Part shown: one piece after another, positions 25,535 to 34,331 of the stretch
Layout: each line of letters starts with the position of its first letter
Numbering within the stretch: position 1 is the stretch's first letter
DNA from: Propionibacteriaceae bacterium
GTDB taxonomy: Bacteria > Actinomycetota > Actinomycetes > Propionibacteriales > Propionibacteriaceae
Reading direction: 5' to 3'
Length of the DNA stretch: 64,000 nucleotides
Assembly: GCA_031272505.1 (NCBI GenBank)
Contig: JAISTQ010000065.1
Location: 1 to 64,000 of the forward strand
The notes under the pieces: generated by a model
Database searches by the model: none
What the model was told of the DNA's origin: nothing
The model's input: only the letters and a program-made list of their open reading frames with translations
Translations under genes and position numbers: made by a program

Positions 25535-27538
25535 TTAAGAAACTTTGATGGTGTAGGTCTTCTTCTTGCCGCCCGCGCTCACGGTGAGCTTCGCGGTGCC
25601 CTTCTTCACGCCGGTGACGTACCCGTACTTGGAGACCTTCAGCACCTTGGTGTTCGAAGACTTGAAGCTGGCGACCGCGCCGGTGGCGGTGCTCGGCGAG
25701 TACTTGGCGTAGATGGCCTGCTTCGCGCCCACCTTGAGCGTCTTCGGCACCCCGCTGGCGGAGACTTTGGTGACCTTGACGGCCTTCTTCACCGCTTTCA
25801 CGGTGACCGTGGACTTCACCGTCTTGCCGTCTTTACCTTGGGTGACGGCGGTGGCGGTGATGGTGACCTTGCCGGTCTTCAGCGCTTTGAGCTTGCCGCT
25901 GGCGCTGACGCTCACGATCTTCGGATTTGACGACTTCCAGGTGACCTTGGCCTTGGTGGCCGACCAGGTGCCGGTGTTCGGGAAGGCGTAGGCGCTCAAA
26001 GTGGCCGTCTTGCCCTTGGCTAGGTTGAGGCTCTTTTGGGGCAGCTTCACCGTCTGCGTGTAGGGGGCGTCGTCATCGTCGTCGGGATCGGGCGGGGTGG
26101 GCGGATTCTGGATGACGCCCCGGTGCGTGCCGCACGGATCGGTGATGATGCCGCTGTCCTCGGCCTCGACGGTGGTCGCCCCGTTGCCGGAGCCCACGAT
26201 GCACTTGGTGGCGTTCACGTTGCCGCCGGTGTAGGCGACGATCCCGAAGAAATCGTTGTTGTCGACTTGGAGTTGGTCGAAGCTGGCGGTCGCTTCGGTG
26301 ACCGAGACGCCGCTGCCCCCATTCGTGGAGGCGGTGACGTCTTTGGTGGCGGTCAGGTTGGCGAAGTTCGTCATCACGATGCCGCCGCCGGCGTTGCCGG
26401 TGATGGTGGTGATGTCATTCAGGGTGACGTTCCCGGCCACATAGAGGCCGACGCCGACGCTGTTGGCGATGGTGAGCGTGCCATCGAAACCGGCGCCCGG
26501 GCTTTCCACCCGCACGCCCTCGGCTTTGTTGCCGGTGAAGCTGGCCGCCCCGGACACCTGCACGGTGCCAAAACCGCGGCGCAGCATCCCCTGCTGGCCG
26601 TTGGTGTTCGCGGTGACCGTGGCGAGCTGGATCACGCCCATGCCGTCAAACTTGATGCCCGCGCCGGTGTTGCCGTTGGCGGTGACCGCCCCGGTGGCCG
26701 TCAAAGCGGAAGTGTCGGTGAAGGCCATCCCGTCGCCCCCGTTGCTGCTGGCGCTGATGCCCGCCGCGTTCACGGTGGCCGGATTGCTGATGGAGACGTT
26801 GGAGACGGCCAAGCCGGTGCCGGTGTTGCTGTCAAAGGCCGGATCGACGCCGGAGCTGGCGGCGAGCGTCAACACTGGTTTGCGGGCGATGGCCGATTGC
26901 CGGAAATCCAGCCCGTTGCCGCCATTGTGGGCGGCCCCGCCGCCGGTCACCGTGGCGTGGATGTCGGCGAGGTAGCCGCCGTTGCCGCCGTTGGAATCCA
27001 GGTGGGTGTCGGTGAGCGTGAGCGCCACGTGGGTGCTGGCGTTGCCGATCACCTGCAAGCCGTCGGCGCGCGCGCCGGTGACCGTGGTGTTGTTCAAGTC
27101 GAGGTGGTAGGCGCCGTCGTCGGCATTGGCATACAAAGCGTTGTTGGCCTGCGAGGCGCCGTCCAAGTTGATGTTGCAGATCGCCACGTTGTCGGCGTTC
27201 ACGCTGAGCAGCGGCGGGTTGGCGGCGGTGTTGAAGGAGGCGTCAGCGCTGATCCGCTGCACCCCGCCCACGCCGCGCACCAGCACGTTCGGCTGCGAGA
27301 TGACCAGCGGAGCGGTGGCGGTGAAACCGGCGGCAAGCTCCAAGATCACCGGGTCGGTGTCAGTGCCGCCCGCCTGGCTGGAGTTGAAGGTGCTGGCTGA
27401 AGTGACGGTGATCGCGGGCAGCGCGGAGGTCGCGCCGCACGCTGGAGCGTCGGCGGTGGCCATTGGTGCCGCGAAGGCTAGTTCGGTGGCGACAAGCGTC
27501 AAGGTTGCCAGCAACGCGGGAATCGACTGCTTCGACAT
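25535..27538 (-). CDS. Secreted right-handed beta-helix protein with two Big2 Ig-like domains
   Basis: A 667-residue exported protein. A signal peptide covers about residues 1-30 (ending ATADA). Residues about 45-480 are a parallel beta-helix built of short repeats rich in Asn and Gly with recurring NGGNG, NTGAG and NAGGG turns. A Pro/Asp linker (PDPDDDDDAP) leads to two bacterial Ig-like Big2 domains at about 500-585 and 590-667, seen in KVTWKSSNPKIVSVSASGKL and ASFKSSNTKVLKVSKYGYVT. The C-terminus is Lys-rich, with no LPXTG sorting motif. Adhesion or polysaccharide binding is plausible but not shown. It is convergent with the M23-EEP gene, 3 bp apart. The ATG at 27538 has AGGAAG upstream. 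Confidence 0.8.
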   Translation of the reverse strand: MSKQSIPALLATLTLVATELAFAAPMATADAPACGATSALPAITVTSASTFNSSQAGGTDTDPVILELAAGFTATAPLVISQPNVLVRGVGGVQRISADASFNTAANPPLLSVNADNVAICNINLDGASQANNALYANADDGAYHLDLNNTTVTGARADGLQVIGNASTHVALTLTDTHLDSNGGNGGYLADIHATVTGGGAAHNGGNGLDFRQSAIARKPVLTLAASSGVDPAFDSNTGTGLAVSNVSISNPATVNAAGISASSNGGDGMAFTDTSALTATGAVTANGNTGAGIKFDGMGVIQLATVTANTNGQQGMLRRGFGTVQVSGAASFTGNKAEGVRVESPGAGFDGTLTIANSVGVGLYVAGNVTLNDITTITGNAGGGIVMTNFANLTATKDVTASTNGGSGVSVTEATASFDQLQVDNNDFFGIVAYTGGNVNATKCIVGSGNGATTVEAEDSGIITDPCGTHRGVIQNPPTPPDPDDDDDAPYTQTVKLPQKSLNLAKGKTATLSAYAFPNTGTWSATKAKVTWKSSNPKIVSVSASGKLKALKTGKVTITATAVTQGKDGKTVKSTVTVKAVKKAVKVTKVSASGVPKTLKVGAKQAIYAKYSPSTATGAVASFKSSNTKVLKVSKYGYVTGVKKGTAKLTVSAGGKKKTYTIKVS

Positions 27539-27601
27539 CTTCCCCACTTCCTAATACCCCACCAACTTTATTCCCCTTTTGCAAAAAGCGTTAATTATTC
27601 G

Positions 27602-29893
27602 TCAAGACAGCTTCTCCAGCGGCGCGAAACGCAGCAGCAGTTTCTTGAGGCCCGCGGAGCCGAAATCGACGTCGGCGGTAGCGTTTTCCCCCTCGCCTTC
27701 CGTGGCCTTCACGATGCCCAGGCCGAAGGTGGCGTGCAGCACCATGTCGCCCACTGCCAAGGTGCCCTTGAAGATCTGTTTGCCGGTGGCTTTCTGCGGG
27801 CGTACCGGGCCGATGGACGCGCCGATGCCGGGGTTGGCCCATTCGATCAGGTAGCTGGGAATCTCTTCCAAGAACCGGCTCGGCTGGTTGTACTGCGGCG
27901 ATCCCCAGACCAGCCGGACCACCGCCCGGGATAGATAGAGCCGCTGCATCGCCCGGGTGATCCCCACGTAGGCGAGCCGCCGCTCCTCCTCCAACTCGTC
28001 CGGGTCGTGCATCGCGCGCAGGTGCGGGAAGATGCCGTCCTCCATGCCGGTCATGAAGACGGTGGGAAACTCCAGGCCCTTCGCAGTGTGCAACGTCATC
28101 AGAGTGACCACCCCGTGCTCCTCGTTGCCGGGGATCTGATCCGAATCGGCCACCAGGGCCACCCGTTCCAGGAAGGCGGGCAGCGAGGGATCCAACTCAG
28201 CCCCACCCAATGCCAGTAGTTGGACCTCGGACGCGGTGGGGGCGTCTTCGGGGTGACGCGGATGCGGTACGGCGGGTGCGGCATCGACGTCGATGGCGCT
28301 GGCCGTCGCCACAAACTCGGTGGCCACCGAGACGAACTCCTGCAGGTTTTCCACGCGGGTCTCGTCTTGCGGATCGGTGGATTTGCGCAACTCGGCGAGC
28401 AGCTTGGAATCGTCCAGCACACTGCGCAGGATGGCGTCGGCGGGCTCACCGGCGGCCACCATCGCGATGTGCTTTTGCATCAAGGCCACGAACTCGCGGA
28501 TCGGATGCAACGCCCGGGTGCCCAGTTCGTCAATCTGCTCGGCTTGCTCCAAGGCGGCGAAGAAGGAGGTGCGCTGGGCGTTCGCGTGGGCGGCCACCAA
28601 CGCCTCGGAGCGCTCCCCGATGCCGCGTTTTGGCACGTTCAAGATCCGCCGCATTGAGATGTCATCCGCCGGGTTGGCGATGGCCTTCAGGTAGGCGATG
28701 GCGTCGCGGATCTCGCGGCGCTCGTAGAAGCGCACCCCGCCCACCACCTTGTACGGGGTGCCGGAACGGATGAACGTCTCCTCGAAGGTGCGCGATTGGG
28801 CGTTGGTGCGGTAGAAGATTGCGGTCTCGCCGGGCGTGGAGAGGTGCTCGCGCGTCAACCTCTCGATCTCGTCGGCCACGAAGCGGGCCTCGGAGTGTTC
28901 GGTGTCGGCCACGTAGCCCGTCAACTTGGGGCCGTCCCCGGCATCCGACCAGAGCTGCTTTTCGGGGCGGGCGGCGTTGCGGGTGATCACCGCGTTGGCG
29001 GCCTCCAGGATGTTCTGGGTGGAGCGGTAGTTCTGCTCCAGCACAATCGTGCGGGCGCCGGGGAAATCCGCTTCGAACTGCAAGATGTTGCGGATGGTCG
29101 CGCCCCGGAAGGCGTAGATCGACTGGTCCGAATCGCCCACCACCATCAACTCCGGGGTGGGGGAGTTCGCCTCGTCGCGGCACAGTTCGCGGATCAGCGC
29201 GTACTGGGCGTGGTTGGTGTCCTGGTATTCGTCCACCAGCACGTGCGCGAAGCGCCGCCGGTAGCGCTCCCGCACGTCGGGAAGCTCGGCGAACAGCTCG
29301 ACGGTCTTCATGATCAGGTCGTCAAAGTCGAGGGCGTTCGCGCCCAGGAGCCGCCGCTGGTACTCCGCGTAGACCTTGGCGATCAGCTCGTCGTTGGCGT
29401 TCTCGGCCAACTCCAGGGCCGCGTCGGCGGTGGTCAGCTCGTTCTTGAAGTTGGAGATGCGGTTTTGCAGCATCCGGGCCGGCCAGCGCTTCGGATCGAG
29501 GTTCAACTCCTTGATGATGAGCTGCATCAGCCGCTTGGAATCGGCGTCGTCATAGATGGAGAAGTTGCGCGAGATGCCGAACTCGCCGATCTCGGAGCGC
29601 AGGATGCGCACACACGCGGAATGGAAGGTGGAAACCCACATCAGCTTGGCGCGCGGCCCCACCTCGTCCGCCACCCGCTCGCGCATCTCGGCGGCCGCTT
29701 TGTTGGTGAACGTGATTGCCAGAATCGAAGCCGGATGCACCCCGCGCACCGCCACCAGATAGGCGATCCGCCGCGTCAACACCCGCGTCTTGCCCGAGCC
29801 GGCCCCCGCGACCACCAGCAGCGGCGAACCAGTGTGCAATACCGCTTCGCGCTGCGGCCCGTTCAGACCTTCCAGCAACCCAATCTCAGACAT
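27602..29893 (-). CDS. pcrA: ATP-dependent DNA helicase UvrD/PcrA
   Basis: A 763-residue superfamily 1A 3'-5' helicase for excision repair and replication-fork maintenance. Motifs appear in order: LNGPQREAVLH (Q motif), VVAGAGSGKTRVLTRR (Walker A), LAITFTNKAAAEMRERV, HVLVDEYQDTNHAQY (Walker B), VVGDSDQSIYAFRGA, LEQNYRSTQNIL, VTLMTLHTAKGLEFPTVFM and YVGITRAMQRLYLS. The C-terminus has GDMVLHATFGLGIV, the Tudor-like RNA polymerase-binding segment of PcrA. Length and motifs are typical. Confidence 0.95.
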   Translation of the reverse strand: MSEIGLLEGLNGPQREAVLHTGSPLLVVAGAGSGKTRVLTRRIAYLVAVRGVHPASILAITFTNKAAAEMRERVADEVGPRAKLMWVSTFHSACVRILRSEIGEFGISRNFSIYDDADSKRLMQLIIKELNLDPKRWPARMLQNRISNFKNELTTADAALELAENANDELIAKVYAEYQRRLLGANALDFDDLIMKTVELFAELPDVRERYRRRFAHVLVDEYQDTNHAQYALIRELCRDEANSPTPELMVVGDSDQSIYAFRGATIRNILQFEADFPGARTIVLEQNYRSTQNILEAANAVITRNAARPEKQLWSDAGDGPKLTGYVADTEHSEARFVADEIERLTREHLSTPGETAIFYRTNAQSRTFEETFIRSGTPYKVVGGVRFYERREIRDAIAYLKAIANPADDISMRRILNVPKRGIGERSEALVAAHANAQRTSFFAALEQAEQIDELGTRALHPIREFVALMQKHIAMVAAGEPADAILRSVLDDSKLLAELRKSTDPQDETRVENLQEFVSVATEFVATASAIDVDAAPAVPHPRHPEDAPTASEVQLLALGGAELDPSLPAFLERVALVADSDQIPGNEEHGVVTLMTLHTAKGLEFPTVFMTGMEDGIFPHLRAMHDPDELEEERRLAYVGITRAMQRLYLSRAVVRLVWGSPQYNQPSRFLEEIPSYLIEWANPGIGASIGPVRPQKATGKQIFKGTLAVGDMVLHATFGLGIVKATEGEGENATADVDFGSAGLKKLLLRFAPLEKLS

Positions 29894-29914
29894 CCCCCTT
29901 ACCTTACCGTGACG

Positions 29915-30571
29915 TCACACGAGTTTGCGGTCGGACGCCCAGCGGGTCAACTGATAGCGGTTGGAGAGTTGCAGTTTGCGCAGCACCGAAGAGACGTGCG
30001 TCTCCACGGTCTTGATGGAGATGAACAGCTCGCGGGCGATCTCCTTGTATTGGTAGCCGCGGGCGATCAGCCGCAGCACCTCGATCTCGCGGGTGGAGAG
30101 CCGATCCAGGTCTTCGTCGATGGAGGCGACCTCGATGGAGCCGGAGAAGGCGTCGAGCACGAAGCCGGCCAGCCGCGGGGAGAAGACCGCGTCCCCTTCG
30201 GCCACCCGTTTGATGGCGTCCACCAGATCGTCCGACGAGATGGATTTGGTGACGTAACCGCGCGCCCCCGCCCGGATCACGCCAATCACGTCCTCGGCCG
30301 CGTCGGAGACTGAGAGCGCCAGGAAGCGCACCTCGGGCAGCTTGGGCAGGATCGCCTTGGCGACGGCCGCGCCACCCCCGCCAGGCAGATGGACGTCGAG
30401 CAGCACCACGTCCGGAATGGTCGCCTCAATCGCGGCGATCGCGGTGGCCACGTCCTCGGCCTCGCCGACGATCTCCACCCGATCCCCCAGGTCGGCCTTC
30501 ACGCCGGTGCGGAACATCGCATGGTCGTCAACCACCACCACGCGGAAAATGTCTTCAATCGGTTCGCTCAT
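29915..30571 (-). CDS. LuxR/NarL-family response regulator of the PspC/Lia-like system
   Basis: A 218-residue regulator. The receiver domain has the acidic pair Asp15-Asp16 (VVVVDDHAMFR), the phosphoacceptor Asp59 (VVLLDVHLPGG) and Lys in GYVTKSI. The C-terminal LuxR HTH (about 150-215) reads LSTREIEVLRLIARGYQYKE and TVETHVSSVLRKL. The ATG at 30571 overlaps the stop of the kinase gene (ATGA), so they form one operon. With the divergent PspC and LiaF-like genes this fits a LiaFSR-type envelope-stress system. Confidence 0.92.
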   Translation of the reverse strand: MSEPIEDIFRVVVVDDHAMFRTGVKADLGDRVEIVGEAEDVATAIAAIEATIPDVVLLDVHLPGGGGAAVAKAILPKLPEVRFLALSVSDAAEDVIGVIRAGARGYVTKSISSDDLVDAIKRVAEGDAVFSPRLAGFVLDAFSGSIEVASIDEDLDRLSTREIEVLRLIARGYQYKEIARELFISIKTVETHVSSVLRKLQLSNRYQLTRWASDRKLV

Positions 30572-31860
30572 CTGGAAATCTCCAATCTCACTTCGGTGCC
30601 CTGCTCGGGCGCTGTCTTGATTATCGCCCGTCCACCGGCGCGATTCATGCGTTCTTGTATTGATTCGCGCACACCCATCCGATCCGGTGGGATGTGGCCG
30701 AGGTCGAAGCCGACCCCGCGATCCCGCACGAAGACGCTCACCAGCTCGTCCGTCACCTCGATGTAGACGTCCACCCGCCGTTCGCCGGAGTGTTTCGCGG
30801 CATTCCGCATTGCCTCCTTGGCGGCGCTGACCAGATCGGCCAACTCGTCGTCCATCTCGGTGTCGCCGACGTTCACCAACTCCACCTCCACCTGCCACCG
30901 ATCCTCGACGTCGGCAGCCGCCTGCGTCAACGCGGCCACCAAAGTGGTGTCGGTCTCCTCTTCCCCATAGAGATAGTTGCGCAACTCGCGTTCTTGGCGG
31001 CGGGCCAGGGCCGTCACCGTGGCCGGGTCGGCGGCGTTGCGCTGAATCAACGCGAGCGTTTGCAGCACCGAGTCGTGCAGGTGCGCGGCGATGTCCGCCC
31101 GGGTGTCCGAGACCATCCGCTCGGCGATCGCGGTGTTGCGCTCCCGGCGCACCCGGATCAGCCAGGGCGCGCAGATCAACACCGTGGCCACCACCGCCTC
31201 CAACACCAGGAAGAAGAAGAGGAACGGCTCGTCCATGCTGATCCCGAACATCCATTCCGGAGCGCGCAACTGGTAGCCCATCCAGATGCCGACGCCGATC
31301 AGCAGCAACCCCACGATCAGCAGCGCGATGGTGGTCCAGTGCGAGCGCAGCGCGCCCAAGAGCCGCCGCCACCCGGAGATCTCCAGCCGGTCCGTGGTAG
31401 CCGCGTGGTCAGCCTGCCACCAAATCAGCGCCAGGCCGGGCGCGGCCAACAACACCGGGAACAAGACCTGGTGGGGCGTGGCGATGGGGGAGATTTGCGT
31501 CGCCCAGAGCAAGCCTGCCCCGAGCAGGAACAGCGCGGCGGCCAGCGCGTAGTTCACCGATTGTTTGGTCTTGGCGGTGGTGCGCATCCCGGCGCGTTCG
31601 GCCGAGAGCACGCCCATGGAAGCCCGGGCTTGGGCGGGGGGCATGAAGAGCCAGAAGACCAGATAGAAGGCCAGCCCGATGAGTTTCACCGACGTCAACA
31701 CCACGAAGGCGATCCGCACCAACAGCACCGGGATCTTCAATTGGGCGGCCAGCCCCGCGCAGACCCCGGAGACCCAGCCGTCGTCAAGCCGCCGCACCGC
31801 GCGATTCTCGGTGCCGCGATGGGTAACTTGGCTTGACATGACAAGAAAAGCATCACACAT
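30568..31860 (-). CDS. PspC-domain sensor histidine kinase
   Basis: A 430-residue membrane kinase. An N-terminal PspC domain (about 18-75) has DDGWVSGVCAGLA and a membrane helix ending VFWLFMP. Four further helices follow between about 103 and 235. The HisKA_3-type dimerisation helix has AAHLHDSVLQTLALIQ (phosphoacceptor His262). The ATPase domain has KEAMRNAAKHS and VRDRGVGFDLG. The start is uncertain: ATG 31860 has a weak GTGGA upstream, while ATG 31839 would remove seven residues. It precedes its regulator and is divergent from a PspC/LiaF-like gene, across a promoter region holding two clear dyads. Confidence 0.9.
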   Translation of the reverse strand: MCDAFLVMSSQVTHRGTENRAVRRLDDGWVSGVCAGLAAQLKIPVLLVRIAFVVLTSVKLIGLAFYLVFWLFMPPAQARASMGVLSAERAGMRTTAKTKQSVNYALAAALFLLGAGLLWATQISPIATPHQVLFPVLLAAPGLALIWWQADHAATTDRLEISGWRRLLGALRSHWTTIALLIVGLLLIGVGIWMGYQLRAPEWMFGISMDEPFLFFFLVLEAVVATVLICAPWLIRVRRERNTAIAERMVSDTRADIAAHLHDSVLQTLALIQRNAADPATVTALARRQERELRNYLYGEEETDTTLVAALTQAAADVEDRWQVEVELVNVGDTEMDDELADLVSAAKEAMRNAAKHSGERRVDVYIEVTDELVSVFVRDRGVGFDLGHIPPDRMGVRESIQERMNRAGGRAIIKTAPEQGTEVRLEISR

Positions 31861-31959
31861 TTTTGTTCCACTTGTCGCCTGGAACTAAACCCCGAGCGCC
31901 GAGTGTAGGGGTCGCTCAGGGACGACCCCAATAGCGAAGCCGCCACTTCTGCGGACACA
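31861..31959. promoter_or_regulatory. Divergent control region of the PspC/Lia-like locus with two dyads
   Basis: Ninety-nine bases separate the kinase operon from the PspC/LiaF-like operon. GTTCCA (31865-31870) and TGGAAC (31880-31885) form one dyad with a nine-base spacer. GGGGTCG (31908-31914) and CGACCCC (31923-31929) form a perfect second one with an eight-base spacer. These are candidate binding sites for the LuxR-type regulator. Confidence 0.5.
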
Positions 31960-33177
31960 ATGGAGGGTATGGTCAAACAACCAGATCTATACCGCCCGCG
32001 GGAAGGCGCCGTATTCGGTGGCTTGATGTTGGGGCTCTCAAAGCGGTTCAGTGTGGACGTCACCGTATTGCGCATCGCCGCAGTGGTGTTGGCGTTCGTT
32101 TCTTTTGGGACGGCAGTGCTGCTCTATTTGATCGGCCTGCTGATCGTCCCACGGGAACCCGGCGGCAAGCCGTCGAACTCGAAACTCGGTTGGATCTTGG
32201 CCATCGTGCTGCTGATTTGTATTGTGGTTCCGGGTTGGAGCCTCGTCCGCGGCTGGATGACTGGTTTGGCGGTCACCGCGCTGATCGTGGTGATCGTCGT
32301 CCTTTCCAGCCGCAACAAGCCGGTGCAGCACGCTGAGCCCACTCCCTTCGAGCGGGCTCGGGATAGCTGGTCACAGCGGTTGGAGCAGGTAAAAGCTACG
32401 GCGGCAGCCGGCAATAGTGAAGCCCCCCTCGAAACCCCCGGGGATGAACTTGCCGAGGTGCCGACCATCCAGGGGCCGGTGATTCGCCGCTGGCGCGGTT
32501 GGCTCTTTGCCCTGTCGCTAATAGTGCTGGGGGTGGGGGTGTTGCTCGCGCTGCAGTTGGTGTTCGGCATCGCGATTCGTCCGGTCTTCTGGGCGGCGAT
32601 GGTGCTCTTCGCCTTCGGGCTCACCCTCACCATCAGTACTTGGCGCGGCCGTCCCCGGTTCATGGTGATGACGGCGGTGCTCGCGATCTTCGTGGTGGCT
32701 TTCATGGCCATCCCGACCGAGCACATCCGGGCGCTCAATCTCTTCCAATCGGAGGATCGGATCGTCTTCACCGACGCGAGTGACATCGCCGATCAAGACA
32801 TGTCCTTTGACGGCACGGTCTACGATTTCACTGACTTGAAGCTGGAGGAAGACGCGGAGATGCGGATCGAGCAGAGTTTCGGTTCGGCGAAGATCCTGCT
32901 GCCGGAATCGGTAGTGGTCGATGGCGTCTATGAAGCCAGCTTCTCTTCGGTGACGATCACGAACGTCTCCGCCGAGTCCACCGATGGTTGCGGATTCAGT
33001 TGCTCCGGTGAGTTCGGGAACGCGGTTGCGGTCGCTTTGCCTTCCGCGCCGCAAATGACGCCTGGCGCGTCAGACTTCGATGAACTGGAGCTTCCGCCCG
33101 TGGAGGTCACATCTGGCCCGACGCTGCATCTCAGTGTCGACGTCTCCTTCGGCTCATTGGAGGTGGTCGGCTCATGA
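31960..33177 (+). CDS. PspC-N plus LiaF-like (toastrack) membrane protein
   Basis: A 405-residue protein. An N-terminal PspC-like domain (about 10-70) reads GAVFGGLMLGLSKRFSVDVT with a helix through LLYLIGLLIVPRE. Two helices at about 75-115, a hydrophilic loop, and three more helices at about 178-252 follow. The C-terminal domain (about 265-405) is a beta-rich LiaF-C/toastrack fold: YDFTDLKLEEDAEMRIEQSF, then SAKILLPESV and a final LSVDVSFGSLEVVGS. Such proteins inhibit the cognate kinase in Lia systems. It is the first of three coupled genes (ATGA overlaps). A second ATG at 31969 is possible. Confidence 0.82.
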   Translation: MEGMVKQPDLYRPREGAVFGGLMLGLSKRFSVDVTVLRIAAVVLAFVSFGTAVLLYLIGLLIVPREPGGKPSNSKLGWILAIVLLICIVVPGWSLVRGWMTGLAVTALIVVIVVLSSRNKPVQHAEPTPFERARDSWSQRLEQVKATAAAGNSEAPLETPGDELAEVPTIQGPVIRRWRGWLFALSLIVLGVGVLLALQLVFGIAIRPVFWAAMVLFAFGLTLTISTWRGRPRFMVMTAVLAIFVVAFMAIPTEHIRALNLFQSEDRIVFTDASDIADQDMSFDGTVYDFTDLKLEEDAEMRIEQSFGSAKILLPESVVVDGVYEASFSSVTITNVSAESTDGCGFSCSGEFGNAVAVALPSAPQMTPGASDFDELELPPVEVTSGPTLHLSVDVSFGSLEVVGS

Positions 33178-33353
33178 AGGCTGATCTCACCGCGCTCATC
33201 ATCGGGCTGCTCAGCTGCCTGATCGCCGCCGTGGTAGTGGTGTTCACCATCGTCAAAGTGACGGTCACCATAATCAACTGGCTGTTCCCCATCATTCTTA
33301 TCGCTGTCGCCTTGGTAGCGTTAATCACCGCCTTGAAAGGAAATAAACAATGA
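33174..33353 (+). CDS. 59-residue two-helix membrane protein in the PspC/Lia-like operon
   Basis: A short gene with an ATGA overlap with the gene before and another with the gene after, which makes it a convincing member of the operon. The product is almost entirely hydrophobic: two helices at about 6-28 and 34-53 with a turn at TIINWLFP, and a basic GNKQ end. No family is recognised. It may be a small regulator or partner of the PspC proteins on either side. Confidence 0.75.
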   Translation: MKADLTALIIGLLSCLIAAVVVVFTIVKVTVTIINWLFPIILIAVALVALITALKGNKQ

Positions 33354-33592
33354 AAGGCCCATTTGCCCGTTCCACCACCGACCGCTTCATCGGCGGAGTC
33401 TGCGGTGGCCTATCCGATATGTTCGGCATCCAGTCCTGGGCGATCCGCACGATCTTCTTCGTGTTGCTGATCTGCTTCGGCACCGGTATCGGCCTCTACC
33501 TGATCCTCTGGCTGATCATGCCCGACGGCGCCACCGGCAAGCGTGGCTACGAGAGCCTGCTCGGTTGGGGGCAAGCCCACTTCGGAAAGTAA
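33350..33592 (+). CDS. Small PspC-domain membrane protein
   Basis: An 80-residue stand-alone PspC domain: STTDRFIGGVCGGLSDMFG, then a membrane helix TIFFVLLICFGTGIGLYLIL ending WLIMPDG, and a short C-terminal tail. PspC proteins sense or relay envelope stress at the inner face of the membrane. It overlaps the preceding small gene by ATGA, so its synthesis should track the LiaF-like protein. It is followed after 2 bp by a Nudix gene. Confidence 0.88.
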   Translation: MKGPFARSTTDRFIGGVCGGLSDMFGIQSWAIRTIFFVLLICFGTGIGLYLILWLIMPDGATGKRGYESLLGWGQAHFGK

Positions 33593-33594
33593 GA

Positions 33595-33996
33595 GTGAGC
33601 AAGCCCCGCTACGAGATCGTCGCCGCCTGTATCGTGCGCGACCACCAGGTGCTCGCGGTACAACGCGGCTACGGCGGCTACCGCGGCTGGTGGGAGTTCC
33701 CCGGCGGCAAGATCGAGCCCGGCGAGACGCACGAGGAAGCGTTGGCCCGGGAGCTCTTTGAGGAGTTGGACGCCACGATCTCAGTGCAGGAGTATCTGAT
33801 GACCGTCGATTACGAATACCCCGAGTTCTTCTTGCGGATGAACTGCTACCTGTGCTCGTTGGACAGCTCGTTCACCTTGAACGAGCATCAGGACGCCCGG
33901 TGGCTGGGCCTCGACAACCTGTACTCGGTCAAGTGGCTGGGCGCGGATGCCGACGTCCTCAAAGCCTTGGAGCCAAAGCTAACCAATCCGTGTTAG
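33595..33996 (+). CDS. MutT-like Nudix hydrolase
   Basis: A 133-residue cytosolic pyrophosphohydrolase. The Nudix box is complete: GGKIEPGETHEEALARELFEEL contains the GX5EX7REUXEE pattern (Gly, the first Glu, and Arg-Glu-x-x-Glu-Glu). The WWEFPGGK lead-in and small size are typical of MutT/8-oxo-dGTP diphosphatases, though related NTP hydrolases look the same. The GTG start follows GGAAAG and lies 2 bp after the PspC gene, so it may be the last gene of that operon. Confidence 0.85.
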   Translation: MSKPRYEIVAACIVRDHQVLAVQRGYGGYRGWWEFPGGKIEPGETHEEALARELFEELDATISVQEYLMTVDYEYPEFFLRMNCYLCSLDSSFTLNEHQDARWLGLDNLYSVKWLGADADVLKALEPKLTNPC

Positions 33997-34089
33997 CTAC
34001 CTAATCGTTATAAAAATTCACTACCGTTCATAGTGCAACCCGCTGGAGAAAGCTAGGATTGCCCTAGACGCCTAAGAGATGGAGGGAGA

Positions 34090-34323
34090 ATGAGCAAGCG
34101 CAAAGACGCCGTCGAGGAAGCGCCCAAGAAGAAGGGGGGTTTCCGCAAGTTCCTGAAGCTGGTTAGCCTGCTTTCGCTCATTGGTGGTGGCCTGTACGCG
34201 CTCTCGAAGCGTTTCAAGTCTGATCCGGACGCTGGCTGGGTGCAGCTCACCCCGCCGGACGCCTACATTGCCGATCCGGTGGCCGACGTCACCGAAGACA
34301 TCGTGAAGGCGGCAGAAAAGTAA
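34090..34323 (+). CDS. Small membrane-anchored protein, unknown
   Basis: A 77-residue protein with a highly charged N-terminus (SKRKDAVEEAPKKK), a membrane helix at about 23-40 (LVSLLSLIGGGLYAL) and an acidic C-terminus. An excellent ribosome-binding site, GGAGGGAG, lies directly before the ATG. I recognise no family. It is followed after 8 bp by a prepilin-peptidase gene. The 93 bp upstream hold an AT-rich promoter-like stretch. Confidence 0.6.
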   Translation: MSKRKDAVEEAPKKKGGFRKFLKLVSLLSLIGGGLYALSKRFKSDPDAGWVQLTPPDAYIADPVADVTEDIVKAAEK

Positions 34324-34331
34324 CCCTCTAC

